Below are positions 1-8,585 of a DNA stretch of 64,000 nucleotides, piece by piece; within the stretch, counting starts at the first letter, position 1; each line of letters starts with the position of its first letter. The stretch lies in the NCBI GenBank assembly GCA_023390775.1, contig JAEWCF010000068.1, forward strand, positions 13,051 through 77,050, given 5' to 3'. Source of the DNA: Bacteroidota bacterium. Lineage in GTDB: Bacteria; Bacteroidota; Bacteroidia; Flavobacteriales; Flavobacteriaceae. The notes under the pieces were generated by a model. The model made no database searches, was not told the DNA's origin, and saw only the letters and a program-made list of their open reading frames with translations. Position numbers and translations under genes: made by a program.

Positions 1-351
1 TATCCGTACCGCATTGAAGGATTGGGGAAAAACCTGATCCCTTCGGCCACCGATTTCGACCTGATCGACAAGTTCATCAAGGTTACTGACGAGGAAAGCG
101 CGCACACGACCCGGGAACTCGCAAAACGCGAAGGGTTGTTTGTAGGGTATACTTCAGGTGCGGTCATGCAGGCCGTGAAGCAGTATGCCGACGAGGGCGA
201 ATTTGGTCCCGACAGCAACGTAGTGGCCATTTTCCCCGATCACGGTTCGCGTTACATGAGCAAAGTGTTCAGCGATGACTGGATGAACGAGCAGGGATTC
301 TTCGACAGCAAAAACCTCGAGGAAGCGCAACGCATCGAGTTCATTAAATAA
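1..351 (+). CDS. PLP-dependent cysteine/cystathionine beta-synthase, C-terminal part
   Basis: The open frame is already running at base 1 and stops at TAA 349-351, so only the last 116 residues are present. The segment GLFVGYTSGAVMQAV followed by VVAIFPDHGSRYMSKVF matches the C-terminal lobe of fold-type II PLP enzymes (cysteine synthase and cystathionine beta-synthase), where a Gly/Ser-rich turn and the GxRY segment close the active site. No CBS regulatory domain follows. The family makes cysteine or cystathionine from an activated serine and a thiol. The catalytic lysine lies upstream of the window, so the exact substrate cannot be judged. A hairpin terminator follows. Confidence 0.75.
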   Translation, partial: YPYRIEGLGKNLIPSATDFDLIDKFIKVTDEESAHTTRELAKREGLFVGYTSGAVMQAVKQYADEGEFGPDSNVVAIFPDHGSRYMSKVFSDDWMNEQGFFDSKNLEEAQRIEFIK

Positions 352-370
352 GATCATTTTAAAACGATAC

Positions 371-396
371 AAAAGCTGCCTAAGGGTGGCTTTTTT
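371..396 (+). terminator. Rho-independent terminator after the cysteine synthase
   Basis: AAAAGCTGCC and GGTGGCTTTTTT pair around a TAAG loop, with two wobble pairs, and end in six T. It lies about 20 bases after the stop codon of the upstream gene. Confidence 0.7.
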
Positions 397-402
397 GTTT
401 GC

Positions 403-446
403 GGTTAACGGTTAACAATAATTAGCTGCAAGCCGTAAACCGTAAA
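403..446. repeat. Heptamer repeat pairs GGTTAAC x2 and CCGTAAA x2
   Basis: Two perfect 7-nt tandem duplications lie in the 95-bp spacer: GGTTAAC at 403-416 and CCGTAAA at 433-446. The second ends one base before the stop codon of the minus-strand gene at 447. They share the 7-nt period of the larger arrays elsewhere in the window. Confidence 0.6.
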
Positions 447-1451
447 CTAAATCCCCCACATCCGCTTCCAAAGCCTTTTCAATAATTTTCCGGGCTCCTT
501 TCTTGCCGGGCTCTCGGCTACATGGGCCGACAAAACACCCTTGTCTTCGCGCAACTCGTAACGGAAAACGAATTCGGGCTCTGCTGATTCCTCGCTGATC
601 AGTCCGAAGCGCATGTCATTGAAATACAATTTGCCCCCGCTCTTGCTTATCGAGTACCAGCCGTCGGACATGCGGATCAGTTGCCTTGCCAACGGCGAAT
701 TGATCTGCGGGCCCAAGAGCGCACGGTCCTGCGGAAAAAACCTGAATGTTATCGGACTTCTGTCAAAAACCGAATATTCGCCAAGCAGATAGCCCTTTTC
801 AACCTCGACATTCGCATTCCACAAAATGGCGTTCAGGGGCGCGGGCCGCACGCTCAGTTGCGTGTAGGGGACATCCTGCATATCCAACGCCTCCCTGAAG
901 CGCTGGCGCGCATAGGTTTGCAGGATCAGCGTGAGAAGCAGATAGGAACTGCTGAGTACCAGCCCGAGGCGGTTCCATCGTCCCCTGCGCGGATCGGCGC
1001 GACGGAGCCGCATCGCCATTATCAAACAGAACAGGAAGGGCAGGGTGTACAACGGGTCCACGACAAATATCGATTGAAGCGAGATACGTTTTTCCAGAGG
1101 CCAGAAAAGCTGCGTTCCCCAATTTGTAAACGCGTCGAGCAGTGCGTGGGTGAACAAACACCAAAAGGCCATCCGGATGCCCTCGCGAAGGGTCAGCGCA
1201 TTTCGCCGCTCGAGCCGTCGAAAGGCCAGGCCCAACAGGGGTGAGGCCAAAAGGAAAAAGACGATGGAATGGCTAAACCCGCGATGGATATCATTGGAAG
1301 TGACGATGTCGTAAAAACTGCCGACCACGACATCGAGGTCCGGGATCGTGCCCAAGATCCCGCCGTAGAGGATCGCACGGTTCCCGATCTTCTTGCCGGC
1401 GATGCATTCGGCGACGGCGGCCCCCAAAACGATTTGTGTCAGGCTGTCCAT
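447..1451 (-). CDS. Membrane-bound metal-dependent hydrolase, YdjM/DUF457 family
   Basis: A 334-residue protein. The N-terminal half has four or five hydrophobic segments carrying conserved His/Asp clusters: DSLTQIVLGAAVAE, IPDLDVVVGS, HRGFSHS and FTHALLDAFTNWG. These are the hallmark of the YdjM/YbcI family of inner-membrane proteins with a predicted metal site. The C-terminal 150 residues form a soluble domain, probably periplasmic, that I do not recognise. The start codon overlaps the stop of the CheB gene, so it is the last gene of the signalling operon. The substrate is unknown; the hydrolase name is inherited from the family and is not shown by this sequence. Confidence 0.75.
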   Translation of the reverse strand: MDSLTQIVLGAAVAECIAGKKIGNRAILYGGILGTIPDLDVVVGSFYDIVTSNDIHRGFSHSIVFFLLASPLLGLAFRRLERRNALTLREGIRMAFWCLFTHALLDAFTNWGTQLFWPLEKRISLQSIFVVDPLYTLPFLFCLIMAMRLRRADPRRGRWNRLGLVLSSSYLLLTLILQTYARQRFREALDMQDVPYTQLSVRPAPLNAILWNANVEVEKGYLLGEYSVFDRSPITFRFFPQDRALLGPQINSPLARQLIRMSDGWYSISKSGGKLYFNDMRFGLISEESAEPEFVFRYELREDKGVLSAHVAESPARKEPGKLLKRLWKRMWGI

Positions 1452-2026
1452 CAGATCATTCCTTTTTGGATAATTTTTATCAGTTCGTAAGGCGTCGCGA
1501 TCGCATCCGGTGAGATCAGTTCAATCGCACTTTTCGGCATAGTAGGCATCGGGGCGGTTGCAGGGGCCTGCACAACGGCCAGGCCGCCGGCATCCAGGAC
1601 AGCCTTAAGCCCCGCCGATCCGTCGGAATTGGCACCCGACAACAGGACCGCGGTCACTTTTGCGCCCCAGGCATCGGCGGCGGATTCAAAGCTGACATCG
1701 ATACTTGGCCGGCTGAAATTTACCTTGGCGGACGTGTCTACCGAGAGGGTTCCGTCGCGCTCAAAAAGCAGGTGATAGTCGCTTGGGGCGATGAAAAGGC
1801 AACCGTCGCACAATTCGGTCTTGTCCTCGACCGGAATGACCGGAAAGGGGCATTTGGCCGCGAAAAGGCTTTCGAGCATTTGGTCGTCGGTGGCCCGCCG
1901 GTGCAGTACCAGTACGATCGGGTGCGGAAATCCCGGCCCCAAAGAGGACAATACCTGAAGCAATATTTCAAGGCTGCCCGCCGAACCTCCGATTACGACA
2001 ACCCGTTTCACGACAGCTTTTTCCAT
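1451..2026 (-). CDS. cheB: Stand-alone CheB methylesterase domain
   Basis: The 191 residues correspond to the catalytic domain of CheB only; the N-terminal receiver domain is absent. The triad positions are visible: Ser15 in GGSAGS, His42 in VLVLHRR and Asp135 in SGANSDGSAG. CheB removes methyl groups from glutamyl methyl esters and deamidates glutamine on chemoreceptors. Its start overlaps the end of cheR by 19 nt, which suggests translational coupling. No chemoreceptor, CheA or CheW gene is in the window, so the target is unknown. Without a receiver, activity must be controlled by partners, perhaps the receiver proteins of the same operon. Confidence 0.88.
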   Translation of the reverse strand: MEKAVVKRVVVIGGSAGSLEILLQVLSSLGPGFPHPIVLVLHRRATDDQMLESLFAAKCPFPVIPVEDKTELCDGCLFIAPSDYHLLFERDGTLSVDTSAKVNFSRPSIDVSFESAADAWGAKVTAVLLSGANSDGSAGLKAVLDAGGLAVVQAPATAPMPTMPKSAIELISPDAIATPYELIKIIQKGMI

Positions 2027-2817
2027 ATTTTTTCTCCGGGAATCTGTTCATAATTTTTGCCGCGCCCCGAATATTTGAGGGTTTCCTTGGACCCGAGGGC
2101 CAAATAGCCCAATCGCGACAGGCTTTCGTCGAACAACCCGATCGCGCGGTCTTGCAGCGCAGGGTCAAAATAGATCATGACATTGCGACAGAGGATCAGG
2201 TCAAATTCGTTGAACGATCGGTCCGAAACCAGATTGTGCTGTGAAAACACCATCTTTTCCGAAAACCGCTCGCTGAATTTCGCGTAGCCGTAGTTGGCAA
2301 TGTAATAATCGGAAAAATCGTGTGTGCCGCCCGAGGAGACGTAATTTTCCGAATACTGTTTCATCATCCGAAGCGGAAAGACGCCCTTTCTTGCGGATTG
2401 CAATACATCGGCACTGATATCGGTCGCGTAGATCAGGCTTTTTTGCAACAAATTCATTTCGTCGAGCATGATCGCCATCGAATAGACCTCCTCGCCGGTG
2501 GAGCACCCTGCGTGCCAGATCCTGATGAAGGGCTTTGTCGCCAACTGGGGGAGCACCTGGAGCCGAAGCGCCCTGTAAAAATGTGGATCGCGGAACATTT
2601 CGGTGACATTGACCGTTATTTCCTCGATCAGCCTTTTGAAATACTCCGCGTCGGTGCGCACCCGTGAAAGGAAATGCGTGAAATCCCCGAACTTGTCCAG
2701 CTGAAAGACCCTGTCGATCCTGCGCTTGAAGGAGGCGCGGGAATAATCGCTGAAATCGTAACCGTGGTAATCGGCGATTTCCTGGATGAGCAAGTCTAAT
2801 TGGGCATCGGTAACCAT
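2008..2817 (-). CDS. cheR: CheR-type protein-glutamate methyltransferase
   Basis: A 269-residue protein with an N-terminal all-alpha CheR domain (about residues 1-75, ending EEITVNVTEMFRDP) and a SAM-binding domain with motif I IWHAGCSTGEEVYSMA at 100-115. LILCRNVMIYFD near the C terminus is the usual CheR motif. It transfers methyl groups from SAM to glutamate side chains. It ends without TPR or pentapeptide-binding extension. Its start meets the end of the receiver gene at 2817 and its end overlaps cheB, so methylase and demethylase are made together. The substrate may be the operon's hybrid kinase. Confidence 0.9.
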   Translation of the reverse strand: MVTDAQLDLLIQEIADYHGYDFSDYSRASFKRRIDRVFQLDKFGDFTHFLSRVRTDAEYFKRLIEEITVNVTEMFRDPHFYRALRLQVLPQLATKPFIRIWHAGCSTGEEVYSMAIMLDEMNLLQKSLIYATDISADVLQSARKGVFPLRMMKQYSENYVSSGGTHDFSDYYIANYGYAKFSERFSEKMVFSQHNLVSDRSFNEFDLILCRNVMIYFDPALQDRAIGLFDESLSRLGYLALGSKETLKYSGRGKNYEQIPGEKIWKKLS

Positions 2818-3185
2818 CAGATCGAATCAAGGATGTGGAAGAGCCTGTCCACATCGACGGGCTTTGAAACATATTCGTCCGCGCCGGCGTCGAGGCATTT
2901 TTGCCGATCGCCCTTCATGGCCTGCGCCGTTACCGATATGATGGCCAAATCGCGGCCGCCGGGCAGGTTGCGGATCAACGGGATGGCCTCGTAACCGTCG
3001 ATCTCGGGCATCATCATGTCCAAAAGGATTACTTGGAAAGATTCGCCGGACTGCAGCTTCAACAGGGCTTCGGATGCCGAACCGCAAGACGCGCACGGAT
3101 ATCCGCCGGCTTTGAGCGTCGCCTTGAGCGCGAAGATGTTGCGCGGATCGTCGTCAACGATAAGGATGCGTTTTTTTTCCATCAT
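2817..3185 (-). CDS. Single-domain response regulator (receiver)
   Basis: A 122-residue CheY-like receiver: acidic triplet VDDD at 10-13, phospho-acceptor Asp56 in ILLDMMMP, then T/K positions SVTA and SKPVD. There is no output domain. The first ATG (3185) overlaps the upstream kinase stop as ATGA; the second ATG (3182) is equally possible. A longer frame reaching 3278 lies inside the kinase gene and is not needed. It closely resembles the third receiver of the neighbouring hybrid kinase, which suggests a duplication and phosphotransfer within the operon. Confidence 0.88.
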   Translation of the reverse strand: MMEKKRILIVDDDPRNIFALKATLKAGGYPCASCGSASEALLKLQSGESFQVILLDMMMPEIDGYEAIPLIRNLPGGRDLAIISVTAQAMKGDRQKCLDAGADEYVSKPVDVDRLFHILDSI

Positions 3186-6100
3186 GAAGGATCGTAAAGC
3201 CAAACACGTAAAAGCGATAATAGCTGGTCGACATCGACCGGTTTGGTAATGTAGTCCGAAGCACCCGCACTGATGCACTTTTCACGGTCGCCCGTCATGG
3301 CCTTGGCCGTTACCGCAATCACCGGAAGGTTCCTGAACCTCGGCTGCTGGCGAATTTTTCCCGCCGCTTCGTACCCGTCCATGTTGGGCATCATCATATC
3401 CAGCAGGACGACATCGGTCTCAGGATGCTGGTCCAGCGCCTTGAGCGCCTCCTTGCCGTCAATGGCCGTGATGACGTTCATATTGAGCAGTTCAAGGGCC
3501 TTGGTGAGCGAATAGATGTTGCGGACGTCATCGTCAACAATGAGCACCGTCTTGCCGTTGAGCACGTTGTTGAGCATGTTCTGCTTGCGCGCCTGCTTAT
3601 TCTTGCCGCCTTTCTTGTTCTCCTCCATGATGTGCAGGAAAAGGGAAACCTCGTCGAGCATCCGCTGGTAGGAGTGTGCCGTTTTCACGACAATCGAGTC
3701 GGCGTATTTCTTGATCCGCAATTCTTCCTGCATGGAAAGGCTTTTGCCCGTAAACACGATGACGGGCAGGTTTTCGAGCCCTTCCTTCTGGCGGACGTTT
3801 TCGAGGATTTCGTAAGCCTGCTTGTCGGGGATCCCCATGTCCAGGATCACGCAATCCACGTGTTCCTTGCGCAATGCTTCGACGCCCGTGGAAACCTCGC
3901 TGCTGATCTCCGAATTGATGTTGTGCGATTCCAGGAAAGAAGAAAGGGCGCGGGCATGCTTTGGATTGTCCTCGATGATCAGCACCTTTTTCGATTCCTT
4001 GTTGATAATCTGCTCGATCCGGGCGAAAACTTCCGGAATCTGCTCAAACGCCGCCGGTTTGTCCAGGAAATTTACCGCTCCCTTGAGCAGGCTTTCCTGG
4101 CGAACCTTGTGCGATGACATGATGTGGACCGGGATGTGGCGCGTCTGCCTCGAGGACTTGAGTTCCTCCATGACTTCCCATCCGTTTTTGACCGGCAGCT
4201 CGATATCGAGTAGGATCCCGACCGGTTTGAAGGCCACCGCCAGATTATAGGCGTGATCGCCGCGGACGGTGGCCACCGCCTTGTAGCCCCGTTTCCGGGT
4301 GAAATCTACAAGCGATTTGGCAAAATTGACATCGTCCTCGACAATGAGCATCACACGGTCGTTCTCGCCGATGATATCACGGTCATCGGGAACATCTTCC
4401 GGGATTGCGGGGTTCAGGTAGCGAACCGGTTCCGGCTCCTCCTGCAGCGACACTTCGGGTTTTCGCGATTCGGTCACCGATCCCGGTCCGGCCACCGGAA
4501 GCGTCAGGGTGAAACTGCTTCCTTTGTTGACCGTACTGCTGAGCGAAATTTCGCCCCGAAGCAGTTTGGCCAGTTCCCGGCTGATCGAAAGGCCCAGTCC
4601 CGTTCCCCCGTATTTGCGTTTGGTGGAGCCGTCGGCCTGCTGGAAGGCCTCGAAAATCAGGAGTTGCTTGTCCGGCGGGATCCCGATGCCGGTATCGGTC
4701 ACCGTAAAGTCCACTTTTTTGGCATCATCCGGATTTTTGGCGATTTCAAGCTTTACGCTGCCCGTCGAGGTAAATTTGATCGCATTCGAAATCAGGTTTT
4801 TCAATATCTGTTCGAGCCTCATCTTGTCGGTACGGATGATGTGCGGGGCATTGTCGATCACCAATTCAAACCCTATCCCTTTCTCACGGGCCATCGGGGC
4901 GAACATCGGCTCCAGGCTTTCGGCAATGCCGGCGACGGTCAGGTCGGCGAGTTCGAGATCCATTTTGCCGGCCTCGATCTTTGAAAGGTCCAGGATCTCG
5001 TCGATCAGCCCAAGCAGTCCGTTGCCCGAACTCTGGATCACGCGGGCGAATTCGGTTTGTTCTGCGGTGAGATTTTTATCGGTATTTTCGGCCAGGAGCC
5101 TGCTGAGCAACAGGATGCTGTTGAGCGGGGTCCGGAGTTCATGTGACATGTTTGCGAGGAATTCACTTTTGTAACGGGTGGTGAGTTCCAGGTCTTCGGA
5201 TTTTTTCTGGATTTCCATGTTGCGTTCCTCGAGCAGGACGCTGCGTTCAGCGAGCTCCTCGTTGGTTTGCTGAAGTTCTTCCTGTTGGACCCGCAATTCT
5301 TCTTCCGATGCCTGCAATTTCTCGGTTTGAACCTCAAGTTCGGCATTGATGCTCTCCAGTTCGCTGTGCTGTGCCGACAATTCCTCGGCCTGCGACTGTG
5401 TTTCCTCGAGAAGTTCCTGTACGCGCTGGCGGTTTTGGGCGGCGCGGAGGGAAATCAGGATATTGCCGGCGACGGACCGCAAGAACTCCTTGTCCAAGTT
5501 GTCGTAGGTGCGCGTCGTGGTCAATTCGATCACCCCGGCGACGCGATCATCCAAGAGCGGTATCGCGATAACGTGCGATGGCCTGACTTCGCCCATGGCA
5601 TAGGTGATGGAAATGTCATCGGGAGACGATCCCACAAGTTCCATCAATTCATTTGACTTGGCCGCCTGTCCGCTCAGCCCGTGCCCAAGGGGGATTTGCA
5701 TTCCTTTCGGCGGAACGTATCCGTAGCCCGCGACCGGTACCAGGACATCGCCCTCGATAAGGAAAATGGCGCCGGCCGAAGACCTGGTGTAATCGGCGAC
5801 GAGCGCGATGACCGACGTGGCGAGTTCCCGCGGGGACTGTTCGCCGATCATGACATCGTTCAATTTGGCTATGCCGCTCTGCAACCATTCCTTTTCGCTC
5901 AGTTGCCGGAAAGACTTGTCGAGCGATTCGGCCATCGAATTGAGCGAGAGGCCCACGCTGCCCAATGCATCGCGCTGGGTATCGTCCACACGTACCGTAT
6001 AATTTCCCTGAGAGATTTCGCCAGCAATCGTGGAAATGGCCTGTATGCGCATCCTGGTGCTTTCCTCGCTTTCCTCCAGCGCACGCTGCAACCTGCTTCG

Positions 6101-6721
6101 CACCCGGTAGTCGCGCAGGATCCTGTAGAAAAAGACCGCGCTTATGATGAGGGCCATTAAAGCCGCCACCACCACGAGAATGGCACTGAAGCGGCCCTGA
6201 CGGTTGGATTCGGCGATCCTGTCGGCCAGCAATTGCTTTTCGTGGGCCTCGATCAGCAGGAACTGGGCGCGTTGCTTGTCAAGAAGGTATTTTCCGCGCT
6301 TGAGAACCGCGTGGTCCACGGTGATTCCCGCCGATTTTTCCTCTACCCGCTGCCGGAGGTATTCGTAATAACTGTCGATGACCAGGTCCAGTTTCTCGAG
6401 GTTGCGCAATTGTGCGATGTTCCCGATGCTGAACTGCCGGACACGGTTAAGCTTTTCCCTGACACGGGTATAGGAACCGTTATAGGCCTCGAGGAAATTC
6501 GGCTTGCCGGTGAGAAGATAGCCGCGGAGGCTGGTCTGGGCTTCGAGGGCCTCGGCACGCGCCTCATTGAGGTGAAAGATCATGTCCTGGGTCTGGTGCA
6601 CCTGCGCGTTGCTCTCGAGCAGGTTCCGGATGCTCAGGAAGGACGCGGTTGAACTGACGATGAGGATCAGGAGTGAAATCCCCGAGGAAATGAAGAGGTT
6701 CCGTTTAAAGTTTCCGTTCAT
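3182..6721 (-). CDS. Hybrid sensor histidine kinase with three receivers
   Basis: 1179 residues. Order: TM1 about 8-30; a periplasmic CHASE3-like four-helix domain 35-170; TM2 178-200; HAMP 201-270; GAF 290-425; a long coiled coil rich in Glu and Gln 430-515; HisKA with His527 in NMSHELRTPLNS; HATPase with N-box, DTGIGIP and GTGLGL 620-740; then receivers with Asp839, Asp961 and Asp1108. Only the last has the typical LLDMMMP surroundings. The protein senses a signal through CHASE3 and GAF and autophosphorylates. It sits between two other kinase/receiver genes and just before cheR/cheB. Its coiled coil, with repeated EEL and QQ/EE pairs, resembles the linker of CheB-CheR-PAS-kinase fusions and is a candidate methylation target. 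Confidence 0.9.
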   Translation of the reverse strand: MNGNFKRNLFISSGISLLILIVSSTASFLSIRNLLESNAQVHQTQDMIFHLNEARAEALEAQTSLRGYLLTGKPNFLEAYNGSYTRVREKLNRVRQFSIGNIAQLRNLEKLDLVIDSYYEYLRQRVEEKSAGITVDHAVLKRGKYLLDKQRAQFLLIEAHEKQLLADRIAESNRQGRFSAILVVVAALMALIISAVFFYRILRDYRVRSRLQRALEESEESTRMRIQAISTIAGEISQGNYTVRVDDTQRDALGSVGLSLNSMAESLDKSFRQLSEKEWLQSGIAKLNDVMIGEQSPRELATSVIALVADYTRSSAGAIFLIEGDVLVPVAGYGYVPPKGMQIPLGHGLSGQAAKSNELMELVGSSPDDISITYAMGEVRPSHVIAIPLLDDRVAGVIELTTTRTYDNLDKEFLRSVAGNILISLRAAQNRQRVQELLEETQSQAEELSAQHSELESINAELEVQTEKLQASEEELRVQQEELQQTNEELAERSVLLEERNMEIQKKSEDLELTTRYKSEFLANMSHELRTPLNSILLLSRLLAENTDKNLTAEQTEFARVIQSSGNGLLGLIDEILDLSKIEAGKMDLELADLTVAGIAESLEPMFAPMAREKGIGFELVIDNAPHIIRTDKMRLEQILKNLISNAIKFTSTGSVKLEIAKNPDDAKKVDFTVTDTGIGIPPDKQLLIFEAFQQADGSTKRKYGGTGLGLSISRELAKLLRGEISLSSTVNKGSSFTLTLPVAGPGSVTESRKPEVSLQEEPEPVRYLNPAIPEDVPDDRDIIGENDRVMLIVEDDVNFAKSLVDFTRKRGYKAVATVRGDHAYNLAVAFKPVGILLDIELPVKNGWEVMEELKSSRQTRHIPVHIMSSHKVRQESLLKGAVNFLDKPAAFEQIPEVFARIEQIINKESKKVLIIEDNPKHARALSSFLESHNINSEISSEVSTGVEALRKEHVDCVILDMGIPDKQAYEILENVRQKEGLENLPVIVFTGKSLSMQEELRIKKYADSIVVKTAHSYQRMLDEVSLFLHIMEENKKGGKNKQARKQNMLNNVLNGKTVLIVDDDVRNIYSLTKALELLNMNVITAIDGKEALKALDQHPETDVVLLDMMMPNMDGYEAAGKIRQQPRFRNLPVIAVTAKAMTGDREKCISAGASDYITKPVDVDQLLSLLRVWLYDPS

Positions 6722-6723
6722 GC

Positions 6724-7938
6724 TTATGTGTTTTTGGCCCGGGGCAATACCAGGATAAACTGGCTTCCCTCGCCCGGACGGCTGCGCGCGGTGATGAGGC
6801 CGCCGTGTTTTTCGACAATTTTTTTGGCGATGGCAAGGCCGATGCCCGTTCCTTCGTATTGTTCCCGGCCGTTGAGGCTCTGGAAGATGACAAAGATCTT
6901 CCCAAGGAAAGATTCGTCAAAACCGATACCGTTGTCGGTGACGGTGATTCTGCAGTAATCGCCATCCGGGGAGAGGCCCGAATCCGCGGATTTGACTGAA
7001 ATGCATTCGGAAACCACCGAAATCTCAGGCGGGACTCCCTCGCGGGAAAATTTCAGCGAATTGCCGATCAAATTCTGGAAAACCTGCCGCAATTGGCTTG
7101 GCACGCCGAATATTTCGGGCAGGTCCTCGTAACTGATGATCGCCTTTTTTTCTTCGATGATGTGGTCGAGGTCGACGAGTACCTCGCGTAGCACGCGGTT
7201 CAGGTCGGTGACCTCGTGGACGATTTCGGAAGACAACCTTGAATATTCCAGAAGGTCACTGATGAGCCTCGCCATGCGTTCCGCCGAATGGATCGTGCGG
7301 TCCATATAACCCAATGCGGTCTCATCGGTGAGGTAACGGTCGCGGATCATCCGCGAGAATATCTCGATCTTGCGAAGGGGTTCCTTAAGGTCATGCGAAA
7401 CGACCCAGGTAAATTGCTGGAGTTCGTGGTTCCGCAACTCGAGTTCCTCATTTTTGCGGATAAGTTCGGCAGTGCGCTGCTGGACCTTTTCCTCGAGGCT
7501 GAGTTGTTCCTGCCTGCGGATTTCGATCTCTTTGGAAAGAAGGTCGCGGGTTGCCTTGAGTTCCGTGTGCTGGCGATGAAGTTTGAGGAATGTTTTTACC
7601 TTGAGGATAAGCAGGTCGGGATCGGCTGGCTTGACAATGTAGTCGACGCCGCCGCTTTCGTATCCGCGGGAAATAAATTTCTTTTCGATATTGACGGCGG
7701 AAAGAAAAATAACCGGGATGTCCCGCGTGCGGTTGCTTCCCGCAAGGGTTTCCACCACCTCGAAGCCGTCCATTCCCGGCATCTGCACATCCATGATGAT
7801 AAGGGCGTAGTCATTTTTTAGGATCATCTTCAACGCTTCCTCGCCGGATTCGGCGGCCTCGGATTCCAGTGCGTGAAGGCTCAGGATTTTTTGGATGGGC
7901 AGGATATTTTCCCGTTTGTCGTCGACGATGAGGATCAT
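6724..7938 (-). CDS. Receiver-histidine kinase fusion
   Basis: 404 residues with no membrane segment. An N-terminal receiver (Asp50 in LIIMDVQMPGMDG) is followed by a coiled coil at about 120-175 and a phytochrome-like HisKA with His182 in VVSHDLKEPLR. A HATPase domain (NLIGNSLKFSR, DNGIGF, GTGIGLA) ends the protein. This layout passes a signal from an upstream kinase through the receiver to the kinase core, so the protein is a relay component. Its start overlaps the stop of the upstream receiver gene, and its stop lies 2 nt before the hybrid kinase. Confidence 0.9.
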   Translation of the reverse strand: MILIVDDKRENILPIQKILSLHALESEAAESGEEALKMILKNDYALIIMDVQMPGMDGFEVVETLAGSNRTRDIPVIFLSAVNIEKKFISRGYESGGVDYIVKPADPDLLILKVKTFLKLHRQHTELKATRDLLSKEIEIRRQEQLSLEEKVQQRTAELIRKNEELELRNHELQQFTWVVSHDLKEPLRKIEIFSRMIRDRYLTDETALGYMDRTIHSAERMARLISDLLEYSRLSSEIVHEVTDLNRVLREVLVDLDHIIEEKKAIISYEDLPEIFGVPSQLRQVFQNLIGNSLKFSREGVPPEISVVSECISVKSADSGLSPDGDYCRITVTDNGIGFDESFLGKIFVIFQSLNGREQYEGTGIGLAIAKKIVEKHGGLITARSRPGEGSQFILVLPRAKNT

Positions 7939-8342
7939 TAATTGACGTCTTTTAACGGGAGACCGTTGCTGGTGATTAACTTGAGTTTCTCACAAAGTTT
8001 GGCGAAATCACTGGGTTTCTCAATGTAGGCGTTGGCCCCCAGCCTGAAACATTCTTCCTTGTAATAGCTGGAAGTGGAATACATGATGACCGGGATTTCG
8101 CGCAATGCGGGCATTTGCCGCAGTTCCTTCAGGCAGTTGATCCCGTTCATGCGCGGCATGTTCACGTCCATGAAAATGACATCGGGAATCTTGCCCCTGG
8201 AAAGTTTATCGATGGCGTCCAGACCATCGACGGCGCTGTCGTATTGTATTTTCGGATCGGCGGATAGTAGTGCTTCTTCAAAGAGGAAACGATCGTCCGG
8301 ATCGTCGTCGGTCAGAAGTACTGATTGGATTTTCTTGGTCAT
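7938..8342 (-). CDS. Single-domain response regulator, first gene of the signalling operon
   Basis: 134 residues of Rcp1-type receiver: TDDDPDD at 11-17, Asp59 in VIFMDVNMPRMNG, then MYSTSS and EKPSDF. Such receivers usually pair with phytochrome-like kinases, and the next gene has exactly that HisKA type. ATG 8342 is chosen because a -7 box ends 5 bases upstream; the longer frame to 8420 is only translation of the G-rich repeat array. It heads a run of seven genes joined by overlaps or 2-nt gaps down to 447. Confidence 0.88.
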   Translation of the reverse strand: MTKKIQSVLLTDDDPDDRFLFEEALLSADPKIQYDSAVDGLDAIDKLSRGKIPDVIFMDVNMPRMNGINCLKELRQMPALREIPVIMYSTSSYYKEECFRLGANAYIEKPSDFAKLCEKLKLITSNGLPLKDVN

Positions 8343-8346
8343 ATCC

Positions 8347-8377
8347 CAAAAGTAGAAAATTTTGGGGAGTGTGGCAA
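8347..8377 (-). promoter_or_regulatory. Flavobacterial promoter of the signalling operon
   Basis: On the minus strand, TACTTTTG (8354-8347) is a perfect TAnnTTTG -7 box and TTG (8377-8375) lies 20 nt upstream. Transcription would begin nearly at the start codon, giving an almost leaderless message. Confidence 0.6.
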
Positions 8378-8385
8378 GGGGTTTT

Positions 8386-8441
8386 GGGTTATGGGTTATG
8401 GGTTTTGGGTTGTGGGTCATGGGTTATGGGTCATCAGTTAT
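8386..8441. repeat. Heptamer array, unit GGGTNNT (seven copies)
   Basis: From 8386 to 8434, seven consecutive 7-mers fit GGGTNNT (GGGTTAT three times, GGGTTTT, GGGTTGT, GGGTCAT twice), and an eighth decayed copy follows. No coding function is apparent. It lies upstream of the operon promoter and faces the C-rich array at 8494-8584. Confidence 0.85.
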
Positions 8442-8493
8442 TGGTCCTCAATAATCTATTAGTGAACCACTATTCATCATACATTACTGATTT

Positions 8494-8584
8494 CTCATTA
8501 CGCACTACTCACTACTCACTACTCACTACTCATTACACACTACCCATTGCTCAATACTCATTGCTCAAGACCCATTACCCTTAA
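8494..8584. repeat. Heptamer array, unit CTCAYTA/CCCATTR (13 copies)
   Basis: Thirteen uninterrupted 7-mers run from CTCATTA through CTCACTA x3 to CCCATTA and CCCTTAA. The right end touches the stop codon of the minus-strand lipoprotein gene (8586). Its CCCAT core is the complement of ATGGG in the G-rich array to the left, so the two arrays form an imperfect inverted pair. The bases between them (8442-8493) hold no gene. Confidence 0.85.
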
Positions 8585-8585
8585 C

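Noticed and set aside
3186..3278. 31-codon N-terminal extension of the receiver gene
   Set aside because: It lies inside the hybrid kinase coding sequence and has no receiver homology.
8386..8584. CRISPR array or telomere-like GGGTTA repeats
   Set aside because: Units are 7 nt without spacers, degenerate, and no cas gene is present; bacterial chromosome ends are not expected here.
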